A stretch of 64,000 bases of DNA from Cyanophora paradoxa (lineage: Eukaryota; Glaucocystophyceae; Cyanophorales; Cyanophoraceae), in assembly GCA_004431415.1 (NCBI GenBank), contig QPMI01000434.1:62001-126000 (forward strand), given 5' to 3'. Positions within the stretch are counted from its first letter, which is position 1. Every line of letters begins with the position of its first letter. Below are positions 50,350 through 60,928 of this stretch, in pieces. The notes beneath the pieces are model-generated. The model saw only the letters and a list, made by a program, of their open reading frames with translations. It searched no databases and was not told where the DNA came from. Made by a program: the position numbers and the translations under genes.

Positions 50350-52898
50350 CTATCGCCGGTTTGGGGCGGCGGACTGGGCGCGGGCCTTGCCGGCGGCGAG
50401 GGCGCCGCGGCCGCGGCCGGCGGGGGCCTTGGCGGAGGGGGCGGGCGGGGCGGGGCGGCGAGGCCGGGGGAGGGCCCGGGCTCGCGGCGGCAGAGCTCGA
50501 GCTGCTGGGCGAGCCGCTCGAGGCGCGCGGCGTCCTCCTCCCGCTGTGTGTCCATCCGCCACAGCTGCCCCGCCCTCAGCCCGCGCGCGCGCGCGCGCGC
50601 CCCCGCACCGCCCCGCGCACCCGCATCTTGCGGTTGCGCTGCCGCGAGAGGATCTCGAGGCTGCTCGGCGCCTCCCCGTCCAGCGCCCCGGGCGGCACCG
50701 CCGCCGCCGCCGCCGCTGCTGCCGCCGCTGCAGCCGCCGCGGCCGCCGCCGCTGCCGCCGCCGCCGCGCCGGACCCGCCGCCGCCGCCGCCGCCGGCCTT
50801 TGCGGCCGGCTTCTTTTTGCTCCGGGCCTGGGCGCCGCCAGAGGCCGGGCGGGCGCCGGGGGCGTGCTTGGCGCCGCGGGCGGGGCCCAGCGTGCGCCGG
50901 CGGGGGCGCCGCGGCGGGCGGGCGCGCGCTCGGAGTCGTCCGAGCTCGCCTCGTCGGAGAGCTCCGAGCCCGAGGAGGAGGAGGAGGCGCCGTCCTCGCT
51001 GCCTCCCGCCCCGGGCTCCGACCCCGCCTCGTCCTCGTCCTCCTGCCAGCCGTAGGGCCGCCCCGGGCCCCGCCCCAGCCCCTCCAGGAAGACCCCGCCG
51101 CCCCGCGGCGCCGCCCCGAACGGCGACGACGACTCCTCCGCCCCGTCCCCCGCCTCGGGCCCGGGGCTCGGCACGCCCTCCTCGGGGGGCCAGGGCGCGG
51201 CGACGAGGGCGGCGCGCTGCGCGGCCGCCTGCAGCACGGCGATCTCCTCCACATCGGTCGTCCGCACCGCGTGGCTCCGCGCCTTGCACCCCGTCGCCGA
51301 GTAGGGCGCCTCGCTCCCGCCCCCGCCGCCCCTCGCCGCCCCGCCGGCGCCGGCCGCGTCGAAGCGAACGGCCTGGGCCCCGCAGCAGGGGAAGCGCCCC
51401 GCGTTCTCGCCGGGGGGGAAGAGCGCCGGCTCGGGGTGGTACGTGCAGTGGGCGAGCTCGCAGGCGGGGAAGCGGCGGCCGCAGGTCGTGCAGTGGAGGG
51501 AGGAGACGACGCCCCAGAGGCGCCAGTAGACCTCGCGCCAGCTGTGCTTGCGGGAGCGGAGGGCCTGGAGGTGCTGGCGGATGTCCCAGGCGGCGCTGGG
51601 GCTGTGCTGCGTGACGACGCCGCCGTGGAAGTCGACGAAGATGCGGGCGCGGGGGCAGGCGCTCCACTCGCGCTGGCCCTCGGTGTAGAGGCGGCCGCAG
51701 AGGGCGCACTTGTGGAGGCGGTGCTCGGGCCGCTCCAGGAGCCACTCGAGGTGCCGCATGTAGAGCTTCGAGACGAGCTTGTCGCGCCGGTCCCGGATCG
51801 AGTCCAGCTCGTCCACCTTGAACAGCCCCGCCAGCCGCGTCAGCAGCGGCGCGCTCAGGCAGTTCAGGTCGATCGGCATCTGAGCTCAGGTGAGCTCGCG
51901 CGGGCTCAGGCGGCTCGGGCGAGTGGAGGGGGGGCGGGCCTTCACGATCGCGTCCACGTTCTGCCGCACGAACTCCAGGCACTCTGCGGGGGGGGGGGGG
52001 GGGGGGGGGGGGCGGGCCCGGGCCGGGTCGGAGAGAGAGGCGGCGACGGGGGGGAGGGCGCAGTAGGGGGTACCGTCGACGAGGGCCCCCATCTGCAGGA
52101 AGGCGCTCGAGATGAGGATCGAGACGACGTTCGCCACCTGCCGGCCGCCCCTCCGCTCAGCTGAGCCTCGGCTGCTAAGCTCAAGCGCGGCTCGCCTCGA
52201 GCTTCGGCGCCTCGGGGGTGCCCCGCCGGTGCATGTAGTTCATGAGCCACTGCCGGGGGGGTGAGGGGCGGCGGCGCTGGCGCGGGGGGAAGGGGGGAGG
52301 CGGCGGGTTGGCGGGCGCGCCTCGAAGATTTGGAGGTCGCAGTGCACGCTGATGTCGATGTCCTCGTTCGCGGACGCCCCGGAGAGGTACGCTGTGAAGT
52401 CTGCGCGGCGGCGTGGGCGGGGCGCATGCCGACGCCAAACCCCGGAAGGCGACCGGCGGGTGGGCGCTCACACTTCATCTGCTCAAGCAGCACGGACATC
52501 TTGCAGGTGAAGTCCTTGCTCATCTTCTTGCTCTCGTCCATCACCTGCTCAAACGAGCGCCCGCCGGTCAGCCCGGCCAGGACGAGCGCGCGAGCGCGCG
52601 GGCGAGCCGCTCGCTAAGGAGCTCATGATTCGCGCGCCTTGATCAGGATCACGGGGTCGGCAGGTCCTGCGCCCTGCCGCTCTCTGCTGGGAGTCTGCGT
52701 GTCAACGCCGCCTGCCGCTGTTTGAAGGGGAGCCTCCGACCCCGAGGCCTCCGCTGCGCTTTCATCGGAGCGCAGAGCCGGTGCTTTCAGCTGTGTTTGC
52801 TGTGCTTGTGGAGAGGCCACGCCGGCCCGCTGCCAAATGCGTTGGCGCGGGTCCGGCTGCAAGCTCTTAGCGGAGCCCGCCCGCGCGGTGCTGGTCAT
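50350..52898 (-). CDS. SANBR: SANBR / KIAA1841 homologue (BTB-like region, no SANT)
   Basis: Animal SANBR is a SANT/BTB protein that dampens class-switch recombination. ATG 52898 starts MTSTARAG, a Ser/Ala/Gln-rich leader with no SANT domain, ending DPVILIK. Then VMDESKKMSKDFTCKMSVLLEQMKYF, AYLSGASANEDIDISVHCDLQIFE, WLMNYMHRR, PKLE, ANVVSILISSAFLQMGALVDECLEFV and MPIDLNCLSAPLLTRLAGLFKVDELD align end to end with KIAA1841. A cysteine-rich part follows: CALCGRLY, REVYWRLWGVVSSLHCTTC, CTYHPE, CCGAQAVRFD, GCKARSH. The C-terminal half is disordered, with a poly-Ala run of about 24 near 50690-50765, then RNRKM and LWRMDTQREEDAARLERL, also conserved. Four of the first six introns have GC donors: 52545-52637, 52250-52320, 52138-52195 and 51880-51939. 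Confidence 0.85.
50690..50770 (-). repeat. SANBR: GCC/GCG trinucleotide repeat encoding poly-Ala
   Basis: An imperfect GCN repeat coding for about 24 consecutive Ala, preceded by a Gly run, in the disordered part of the SANBR homologue. Confidence 0.8.
51988..52012 (-). repeat. Poly-C tract (25 nt, coding strand) in SANBR intron
   Basis: A run of 25 G on the plus strand. On the coding strand the C run is followed at once by GCAG and the exon ECLEFV, so it serves as the polypyrimidine tract. Confidence 0.9.
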
Positions 52899-53157
52899 CG
52901 ATCTCGCTTCTAGCTCGCGCTGGCCAGCTCCCGCCCAGCGGGACTCACGCGCGTGACGGAAGCCGAATGCGGCGGGTGCGAGCTTCCCGCATCTCCGAGC
53001 GCTTCGAAAGCTCAGCTAGATGCGCGTTTCGAGGCTCTGGGCGGGCTGCGCGCTGCAGCTTGACCAGGCGTTGTGCACGCTATTGTACCCCCCTTCGTGC
53101 TATTAAAATTTCGAGGCTCCGAGCGCAGCTGCTTTGAGCGCACCTGCAACAGAAGAC
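52899..53157. promoter_or_regulatory. Divergent promoter region, SANBR / tektin-like
   Basis: 259 bp between head-to-head start codons. TATTAAAATTT at about 53101-53111 is the clearest TATA-like sequence in the window and lies about 50 bp upstream of the tektin start codon. Confidence 0.5.
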
Positions 53158-54473
53158 ATGGCTTCGCTCGGGTATACTGCTAAGAGCAACGGGAGCAACG
53201 CATCGACCATCACCACGTTCATTCGCAGGTGCGGTCTTGCTGCGTACCGCGCTCCCGCGTGCCGCCTAGCTATGGTTGCTGACCTTCTTCTCTCATCGCG
53301 CGCAGCAACCAGTATGGACCGATAGGTCTGCAGAGCCTGCCGCCCGCGAACCGTTCCAGTTTTAGCTGCCCTCGTTGCTGACCCGCCCCGACTTCCGCAC
53401 TGCGTAGGCCCTGCTCAGCAGCCACCTGCATTCGGTGCGGATGCGCGACCCACCCCTTCTCGCCTGTGCTTGACGAGCGCGTGGCCCCGCAGAGCGCGCC
53501 GGCGTGAAGGGGTCAGCACTTTCGCTTTCCGGAACGCAGCGTTTCAGCTCACAGGCGATGCAGAACTGTCAAGCTTGCGGATTGGGACAAGAGCTGGAAC
53601 AAGCTGCGCGACGAGGCTATCGATGCCACGGTGGAGAGCGCAAACCTGCGGGCACAGAGCGCAGCCCTCATTGAGCTGGCGGACGCGACGCTGAAGGAGA
53701 CCGGTGCGCACGTAGTGCAAGGGCTTCGCTAGCTCCGGCGGGTGCTGACGCCCGTGTGGGCAGAGTTGAAAGTGAACGACGCTCTGAGGAGGCGCGTGGA
53801 GGAGACCAGTTTGGCGATCAAGGCGCTGGAGGCTCAGCTGGACGATGTCCTGAAGGAGAAGGGTGGGCCCTAGCTCCGCATGCCGGCCTCCCCGCCCCGC
53901 CTGAGAGCTTCCGCGACGCAGCGGCCCTCGACGACTCGCGCGCGCGGCTGCTCGAGGCCCTTCGGCTGAAGAAAGGCGCGTTCCTGCGGGGAGGGGCCAG
54001 CGCACGCGCCGAGCACGCCCGCGCCGGCGCCGAAAAGGCCGCAAAACAAGCGCTGCGGGGCTGACGGCGCGAGGCCGGCAGAGCCGCTGGAGCGGGTGCA
54101 GAACTGCTTCGTGCAGCGGAGCCTGCGGCCGCCCAAGGAGCTCGTCCGGGACGAGGCGGTGCCCCTCCCCTGCGCCCCGCCCCCCTCGCGCCGCCTCCCC
54201 GGCCTCACGCGGGAGCGCAGGAGATCGCGCTGGAGCAGGAGCTCAAGGACATCGAGGCGGCGGTGGCGTACCTCCAAGCCGAGCTCAAGACCACCGAGGT
54301 GAAACAGATGGAGGGGGGAGGAAGCGGGGCGGGGCCTGACGTCGCTGGGGGCGCAGGCGGACCTCCGGGGGCTGCGGCGCGCGAAGCTCCAGATCGAGAC
54401 GGACCTGCAGGAGAAGATGAAGGCGCTAGAGATCGACCTCGAGTGCCTCCGCTCCCGGGGCGTCGACGCCTAG
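53158..54473 (+). CDS. Tektin-like axonemal protein
   Basis: Tektins are coiled-coil filaments inside axonemal doublet microtubules. ATG 53158 gives MASLGYTAKSNGSNA. The recognisable part begins at ADWDKSWNKLRDEAIDATVESANLR, then ELKVNDALRRRVEETSLAIKALEAQLDDVLKE and PLERVQNCFVQRSLRPPKELVRDEA. EIALEQELKDIEAAVAYLQ and LRGLRRAKLQIETDLQEKMKALEIDLECLRSRGVDA follow. The P-L-x-V-x-x-C...R...LV-x-D-x-V/A region and the closing L-x-x-D-L-x-x-K-x-x-x-x-x-I-D pattern are tektin hallmarks. Exons in the first 400 bp are short and uncertain, and the assembled protein (roughly 300 residues) is shorter than the usual 400. Stop TAG 54471-54473. Implies a flagellate organism. Confidence 0.72.
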
Positions 54474-55032
54474 GCCGCCGCGGGCCCCGCCACGCCGCCG
54501 CCCGCGCCGCACGTAGCCCGCTAGGCTAGCCTGTATGTAGTCGGTAGGGATCTCCTTTTTTCCCCTTTTCTTTCCAGAAGAGCGATCGGCGAGCTCGTGG
54601 GGCTGGGGGCGGGTATAGGTGGGCGGGGCTCCGGGCTTGAACTTCGATTCGGCAGTGAAGGAACGCTAGTCCCGAGGACCCGAGCCCCGCGGGGCGGAGC
54701 AGTTCCGAGAGTCGAGCTGGCGCTAAAAACTAAAATTAAAAATGCCCAACGGCCATATGCATGAAATCGACATCATATGGCATGGGAGTGTGTCGACGTC
54801 ACGGTGTGATCCGATGATCATGAGAGCGATCATCGATATCGATTCGAAAATTCGCTCAAAATCAAAACAAAGCAGGAACGGCGTTAGTTAAACCACTAGG
54901 CTACCATAGCTAGGCTAGAGCATGTAATCCAAGACTTTTCCGGGTGAAACGACAGCACGTCACTAACCGTTGAACTAGCGAGGTGATCGCTGAACCGCTG
55001 AGCGCTAGACGGAGGGCGGACGTCGGGGGGGC
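54474..55032. other. Convergent AT-richer intergenic island
   Basis: 559 bp between tektin and the type I membrane protein. Includes AAAAACTAAAATTAAAAATG near 54725, GATC/CGATATCGAT palindromes and the 17-mer shared with 49781-49797. No gene is seen. Confidence 0.5.
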
Positions 55033-58000
55033 TACAAGTTGAAGGTGGGCATCTGGAAGCTGGAGCGGGCGGTCGAGGGGCGGGGCGAGCCCGGCTGCGA
55101 GCCCGGCCGCGAGCCCGGCCGGCTCCCCATCGGGCTCGCCGCCGGAACCGTGCCGTACATCGGGCTCGCCGCGGGAACCGTGGCGTACTCGGGCGGAGCG
55201 GCCGGCCCCGGGGCGAACTGCAGGCGCCGGGGGGTGCGGGTGCCGCGGGGCGTGCGGGCGGCGGGGGCGCCCGCGGGGAGAGGGCGGCGGTGACGGCGGC
55301 GCGGCCGGGGGTGGCGGGGTATTCGACGGGCTGGGGCGGGGAGCCGGCGAGGAGGGAGGGCACGGGGGGCCGCTCGGGCGAGCGGACGACGGCGAGGGGG
55401 GAGAGGGGCCCCGGGGGGAGGGGCAGCGGCCCGCGCCGGGGCGTGCGGGCGGTGGAGGGGGCGGGCGGGGGCCAGAGGCCCTCGGGGCCCGAGAGGCGGT
55501 CGAGGGGCGAGAGGGCGCCCGGCATGCGCATCTCGAGCGCGATGTCCCGCGGCGTCGTCAGCTCCGTCTCGTACTCCCCGGGGCGCCCCATGGCGTTCGC
55601 CCGGCCGTAGTACCCCCCGTAGACGTCGAGCTCCGGGGGCGAGGCGACGGGCTGGGGCTCGAAGAGATGCACGGGGGCCCGCTGGACGACCGGCACCGGC
55701 GTCATCTGCACCACTGCGCGCCGGCCCGGCGCTCAGCGGCGCGGCCTGCGGGGGGAGGGAGGCCGGGGGCGGCGGTGCGGTGCGGACCGGTGTCGTCGTA
55801 GAAGGAGCGCTTGCGCTTCTGGCGGTCGGCCATGACGGCCCAGAAGATGCCGCCGCAGAGGAGCAGCGTGCCGAAGACGACGATGATGGGGACCCCGATG
55901 GGGACCCAGTCCTGGCCCCCGGGCAGCGGCGTCGGCGAGGGCGTCGGTGTCGCTGCGCGGCGGCGCGTCAGACTCCGAGGGGGGCGTGCAGCGAGGCGGG
56001 GGCGGGGGCGGGGGGTCGCCCGCACCGTCGTAGATGGGCACGCCGTTGAAGAGCTCCACGCCCCTGCGGCGGCTCAGGCGGGAGGTAGGCACAGAAGGGG
56101 AGGCGGGGCAGCGCACGGGAGGGAGATGGTGTTGGTGGGGACGAGGAAGTAGGCGCTCCACGCCCCCGCGAGCTGCGCGGCAGTCACCCTGCGTGGGAGG
56201 CGGGGTCAGGGGAGGGCTTTGCGGGGGTTGCATGGGGCCGCACGTCGAGGTGGCTCCCGCGAGGCGCCGCCGCGCCGCGGACGGGGACGGGGACGGGGAG
56301 GCCGTGGGGGTGGCGCTCGGGGAGGGTACGACGACGTCGTCGAAGCGGAAGTTGAGGCGCACGCGGCGCGCCGCCCCCGCGCCCGCCATCTCCACCGGGG
56401 GGTACAGGAAGACGACCTGGTCGCGGAGGAGGAGGGGCGAGAGGCGGTCGCGCGCCCACAGGAAGAGTGCGTTCTCGATGAGCACGTCTGCGCGAGCGAA
56501 GCGCGTCGTCGGATGCGGGCGCGACGGAGAGGAGAAGAGGGGGTACGAGGAAAAGGGCATACCGGCGTACTTGCCGCGCCAGGCGAGGAAGCCGGCCTCG
56601 GGCTGCTGGAAGGCGGCGGCGAAGGCGCGGGAGGCGTTGGTGGCGGGGCGGGCGGCGGCGATGCCCGGGGGCACGTAGGGCGCCGCGTCGAGGGCGGCGA
56701 GGTGGCCGCGGGTGAGGCCCAGGGAGGGGAGCTCGAGGGGCACGCCGAGCGTGGCGTCCACGAGGGCCTGCGCCACCGCCGCCGCCCCCGGGGCATCGGG
56801 GAGCTGCGTCTCGGGGGAGGCCTTGCGGTACTCGAGGATGGTGAGGTCGAGGAGGATGGAGCCGTCGCGGGCGGGGGGGACCCAGCGCAGCTGCTCCCGC
56901 GCGAGGCCGGCGAGGGGCGCCCCCTCCGACGTCGCCGCCCGCAGCCGCAGCGCCGCCACAATCGCCTCCACCACCTCCCCGTAGCTGAACCTGGGGGGGA
57001 GGGGGGGGGGGGGGGGGGGGGGGGAGGAGAGGCCCGTGAGAATGCGAGGAGGCCTCGCGGGCTGGGAGCGGGGAGGGGGCAGGGGGCGGACCGGGCCATG
57101 AACTGGGTGGCGTTCATGTCGCTGGAGGCCCGCAGGGTGACGTTGAGGACGGGGACGAGCACGGGCCCCGGCACCGGCGAGGGCGAGGGGGATGGGCTCG
57201 GCGAGGGGCTGGGCGAGGGCGAGGGGCTGGGGGAGGGGCTCGGCGTCGGGCGGAGGTACGTGAAGGACATCTGGCGGGGGGGCGGGTCAGCAGAGGGCGC
57301 CGAGGTCGGGCGGGGGCGGGGCTCGCTCGCCTCGAGGGGCGCGTCGGCGGGTGCGGCGGCGCGCTGGGCTCGGAAGCGGGCGAAGAAGGAGCGGACGGAG
57401 AGGGCGCGGGGTCCCGCCTGCTCCGGCGGCACGGGCGGCGCCACGCACGTCGCCCCCGCCGCCGTGAGCGCCAGCGGCGCCTTGATCGGCTCCTTCCCCT
57501 CCGCCTCGAGCACGCACCAGAGGCCGCCCTCGCGGGCGCAGCCGGGGCGCCACGGGTAGAACCCGTACCCGGCGACCTCGAGGGCGGCGCCGGCGCTCCA
57601 GAGGGCGGCCGGCGGCTGGACGGAGGTGACGACGGGCGGCTCGGCGGTGTCGAGGAGGAGCTGCGGGGCGCGCGCCGCGAGGGGCGCCCCGGAGAGGGGC
57701 ACCGCCCCCGTGGCCACCTCGACGGCGGTGACCGTCGAGGGGGCCCCCGCGTGCGCCTCGCCGCCCCGCGCGAAGTAGAAGACCGAGGTGTGCGCGTCGT
57801 GCGCCGCAGCGAAGAGCGTGAACGGGCCCGCCGGCCCCGCGTCCGCCACGTGCGTCACTGCGCGGCCGCACGTGAGCGGAGCGGCGGGGCCGGGGCGGGG
57901 CGGGGCGGGGCGGGCGGGGCGCCGCACCGAGGCCCGAGGCAAGGTCGACGCGGACGACGGAGTTGCCGCTGCGGGCGCCGCCGGGGCCGCCGTGGTGGCG

Positions 58001-60928
58001 GCGGGGCCGCCAAGCCCCACCAGGCACTCGCACTCGTGGTCGAACCTGCCGCGCCGCGCCGGCGGCGTGAGGGCGGGCCGGCGAGGGCCTCGGGGCGGGG
58101 CCGGGGGCACCGGAGGTCCCAGAGGAGGCCGGAGGGGTCCTGGGCGCGCGTCTGCAGGAAGACGGTGCGGAGGAGGACGGGCGGGCGCGAGTGGAGCCCC
58201 ACGACCGCCACCCGCGCCGGCGCCGAGAGCACCGCGTACATCCGCCGCCGCAGCCTGCGCGGCGAGGGGAGGGAAGAGGCTGAGAAGAGGGCGGAGGGCT
58301 CCCGAGGGCCCGACCGACGCACCGGTCGACGGGGGCGGAGTTGAGGCGGACGAGGCAGGCGGGGGCGGGGGCGCCGGGCTCCTGCGGGCAGAGGGGCACC
58401 GAGGCGAGGAGGGCGCCCGTCGCGGGGTCCAGCACCAGCGCCGAGCTGGGGGGGGGGGGGTGAGGGCGGGCGGAGGAGGGCGCGAGGTTCGAGCGAGGGG
58501 CGGGCGGGGCCGCACGCGGCGCAGCGGGAGTCGTCGCAGAGGGTCCCCACCGCGTACGCCTCGCGCCCGTCCACGCTCAGCTCGAGCGCCGAGAGGCCCG
58601 CCACGCCCGCCGGCAGCGGCACCGCCGACAGCGCGGCCGGCCCGCGGCCGCGCCCCGCCCGAAGGCGCGCCCGCTGGTGGCGCGGAGGAGGCGGAGGCGC
58701 CCCGTGGCGTTCTCGTGGGCCGCCGTGAGGAGCGAGGCGGCGTGCGCGGAGTATGCGACGCGGCCGACGGCGAGGGCGGACCCGAGGGCGAAGGCGGTGC
58801 GCCCGGCGGCGGGCCGGCCGGCTGCGGCCTGCACGGCGCCGGAGACGGGGTCGAGGTAGCTCCAGGCCGGCGAGCCCGTCGTCGCGTTGAGGGCCACCGC
58901 GTAGAACGCCTCCCGCCTGCGAGCGAGGCCCCGAGCTGAGAATAGCTCCGGGGCCCGAGCCCCGGGGGGCGCACCCCTGGGCGAGGTACTCGTAGGGGTC
59001 GGCGACGGAGAGGTTGACCGGCCCGTGCGCGAAGAGCGTCCGCCCCGAGAGCACGCGGACGGTGAGGCGGCAGTCCAGCGCCCCCGCGGGGGCCGCGCAG
59101 GCCACCGCCCCGGGCCCCAGGTAGTGCGCCGCCGTCCGCGCCCCCCTGCGCGGCCGAGTCAGGCGCAGGAGCGCCGCGCAGACGCCCCGGCGCGGCGCAC
59201 CCGGGGTGGAAGTCGCAGAACATGGAGCCGGCGAGCGGCGCGAACCCCGTCCCTGCGCCGGCCGTCAGATGGAGAGAGGTCGGCGCGGGAGCGGGTGCGG
59301 GGCGGGGCGGGGCGGGCCGTTGACGGTGACGTTGCTGCCGGGGACGCTCACGGCGGGGCTAGCCGAGGAGAGCAGCACCGGGGCCTGCAGCGCGTGCGCC
59401 GCGTACAGCACCCGCGCCCCCAGCCGCACCCTGCCCAAGACGAGGTCAGAGACGGAGGAGCCTCGGAGGCGGGCGGGGGGCGGGCGGGCCTGTGGGAGGA
59501 GGAGGCGTCGGCGGCGTGGAGGTCGGTCACGTTCGTGTCGGTGCCGGGCGGGGCCCCCGTGCCGTTCGTGCCGAGGAGGCTGAAGTGGGCGGAGAAGTGG
59601 AGGTCGTGGAGGGCGGACCAGAGGACGAGGGGCCCGCCGGGGGCCGCCACCGCGTTGAAGTCCGCGAGGACGCCCGTCGCCGCGTTCAGCTTCACCGCGT
59701 GCCGCAGCGCCCGCCCCGCGGGGGGCGCGCCGGGCCCGGGCTCGCCGGAGACGGCGACGGTGCCGACGGGGGCCTCCTCGGCGGCGTCGAACTCGAGGTT
59801 GAAGAGGTGCTCGTCGTACGGCACGCCCCGCGCCTGCACCGCCGCCACCCCGAGCAGCCGCATCTCCGCCACCGCCACCCGCAGCACCACGCGCCCCGCC
59901 GCGGGGCTCGCGGGGGCCTCCTGCCCCGCCTGCAGCCCCGGCGTGGCCGAGGAGGCCTGCACGTAGAGCACCCGCCGCACGCGGTCGTACGCCGACTCGC
60001 CGTCTGCGGGGGGCGCGCTGGTGAGGGCGGGGCGGGCGGGTAGGGCTCGAGGGCGGGCGCGGACAGTGGAAGAGGTAGTTGGCGCCGGTGGCGGGGTGGC
60101 GGGGCAGGACGAGAGAGCGGAGGGTGGGGAGGGGCGTGTTGGGGGCGGGCGCCGGGGCGGAGACGTCGAGGGCCAGGACGCGGTACTCGCAGGGCTGGCC
60201 GAGGTCCCCCGAGGGGCAGTAGAGGGCGGTGAGGTAGAGCTCCTGCGCCACCGCGTCGAGCTCGACGGAGAGCACGTTCTGCACGGCCCCGTCCGCCAGC
60301 GCCAGCCGCCGCGACGACTGCTCCCCCGCCAGCCACAGGAACACCGCGGGGCGGCCCGTCCCCTCGTTCATCCCCACGCTGTAGAGGCGCCCCCGCTGCA
60401 GGTCGACGGCCATGCGCCCCGGCGAGAGCGGCGCGAGGTTGCGGAAGCGGGGCGGGCTGGACGCGGAGGTCTGACCCGTCGCCGCGTTGACTGTCACCCA
60501 CGTCGTCGTCGGCGAGGCGGCCGCGAAGGCGTTGTACGCGATGCCACTGATCAGCTGCTGCTCGGCGGCGTAGCTAACGTACGGCGATGCTGTGGGCGGC
60601 GTTTCGGGGTCAGAAACGGGGCCTGGAAGGTGGAAAGAAACCGGGCACGACGCCGGCGCCGCCGCACGAACCGGCCTGGAGCAAGCGCCGGGACTTCGCG
60701 AGGTCGGCGAGGACGCCATTGGAGGCTTCGGGCTTCAACGTGAAGGCCGGATCATCGAAATAAGCTGCAAGCGATGCCGAAAAGGTCAGTTCTCGGGCTC
60801 GGGCTAGCCAGGGAGGGCGGATCGGGCCGTAACCGTTCCGCACCTGGAGACAACGCGGCGGCGAGCGTCGAGGCCGCCAGCAAGAGAAGCAGGGCCGCGG
60901 AGCGTGCCGCGGCCCCTCGGTGGCGCAT
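55033..60928 (-). CDS. Large type I membrane protein with TIG-like domain and Ser-Pro repeats
   Basis: I do not recognise the family. ATG 60928 gives MRHRGAAARSAALLLLLAASTLAAALS, a signal peptide. The first intron joins LSP to AYFDDPAFTLKPEASNGVLADL in phase. The ectodomain is long (well over 1000 residues), with repeated segments such as RMAVDLQRGRLYSVGM, VELDAVAQELYLTALYC, FYAVALNATTG and VDGREAYAVGTLCDD that resemble blades of a beta-propeller read-out domain. Then VVTSVQPPAALWSAGAALEVAGYGFYP suggests an IPT/TIG fold, followed by a Ser-Pro repeat and a folded region with PPVEMAGAGAARRVRLNFRFDDVVV. One membrane helix, PIIVVFGTLLLCGGIFWAVMA, is followed by RQKRKRS and a Pro-rich cytosolic tail ending SSFQMPTFNL. 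Many introns; the middle borders are tentative. Confidence 0.65.
57001..57024 (-). repeat. Poly-C tract (24 nt, coding strand) in type I membrane protein intron
   Basis: Twenty-four G on the plus strand. On the coding strand the C run continues via TCCCCCCCAG straight into the exon FSYGEVVEAIVA. Confidence 0.85.
57165..57240 (-). repeat. Ser-Pro coding repeat
   Basis: A hexanucleotide-type repeat encoding about thirteen Ser-Pro dipeptides plus a Val-Pro extension, a likely rigid O-glycosylatable stalk in the ectodomain. Confidence 0.85.

Noticed and set aside
50548-52164. A 538-codon plus-strand frame opposite SANBR
   Set aside because: Antisense shadow; the minus strand carries the conserved Cys-rich and BTB-like segments.
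56206-59223. A single 1005-codon minus-strand open frame
   Set aside because: It reads straight through several introns in GC-rich sequence where stops are rare. Only parts of it match exon-like sequence; the spliced gene 55033-60928 explains the region better.
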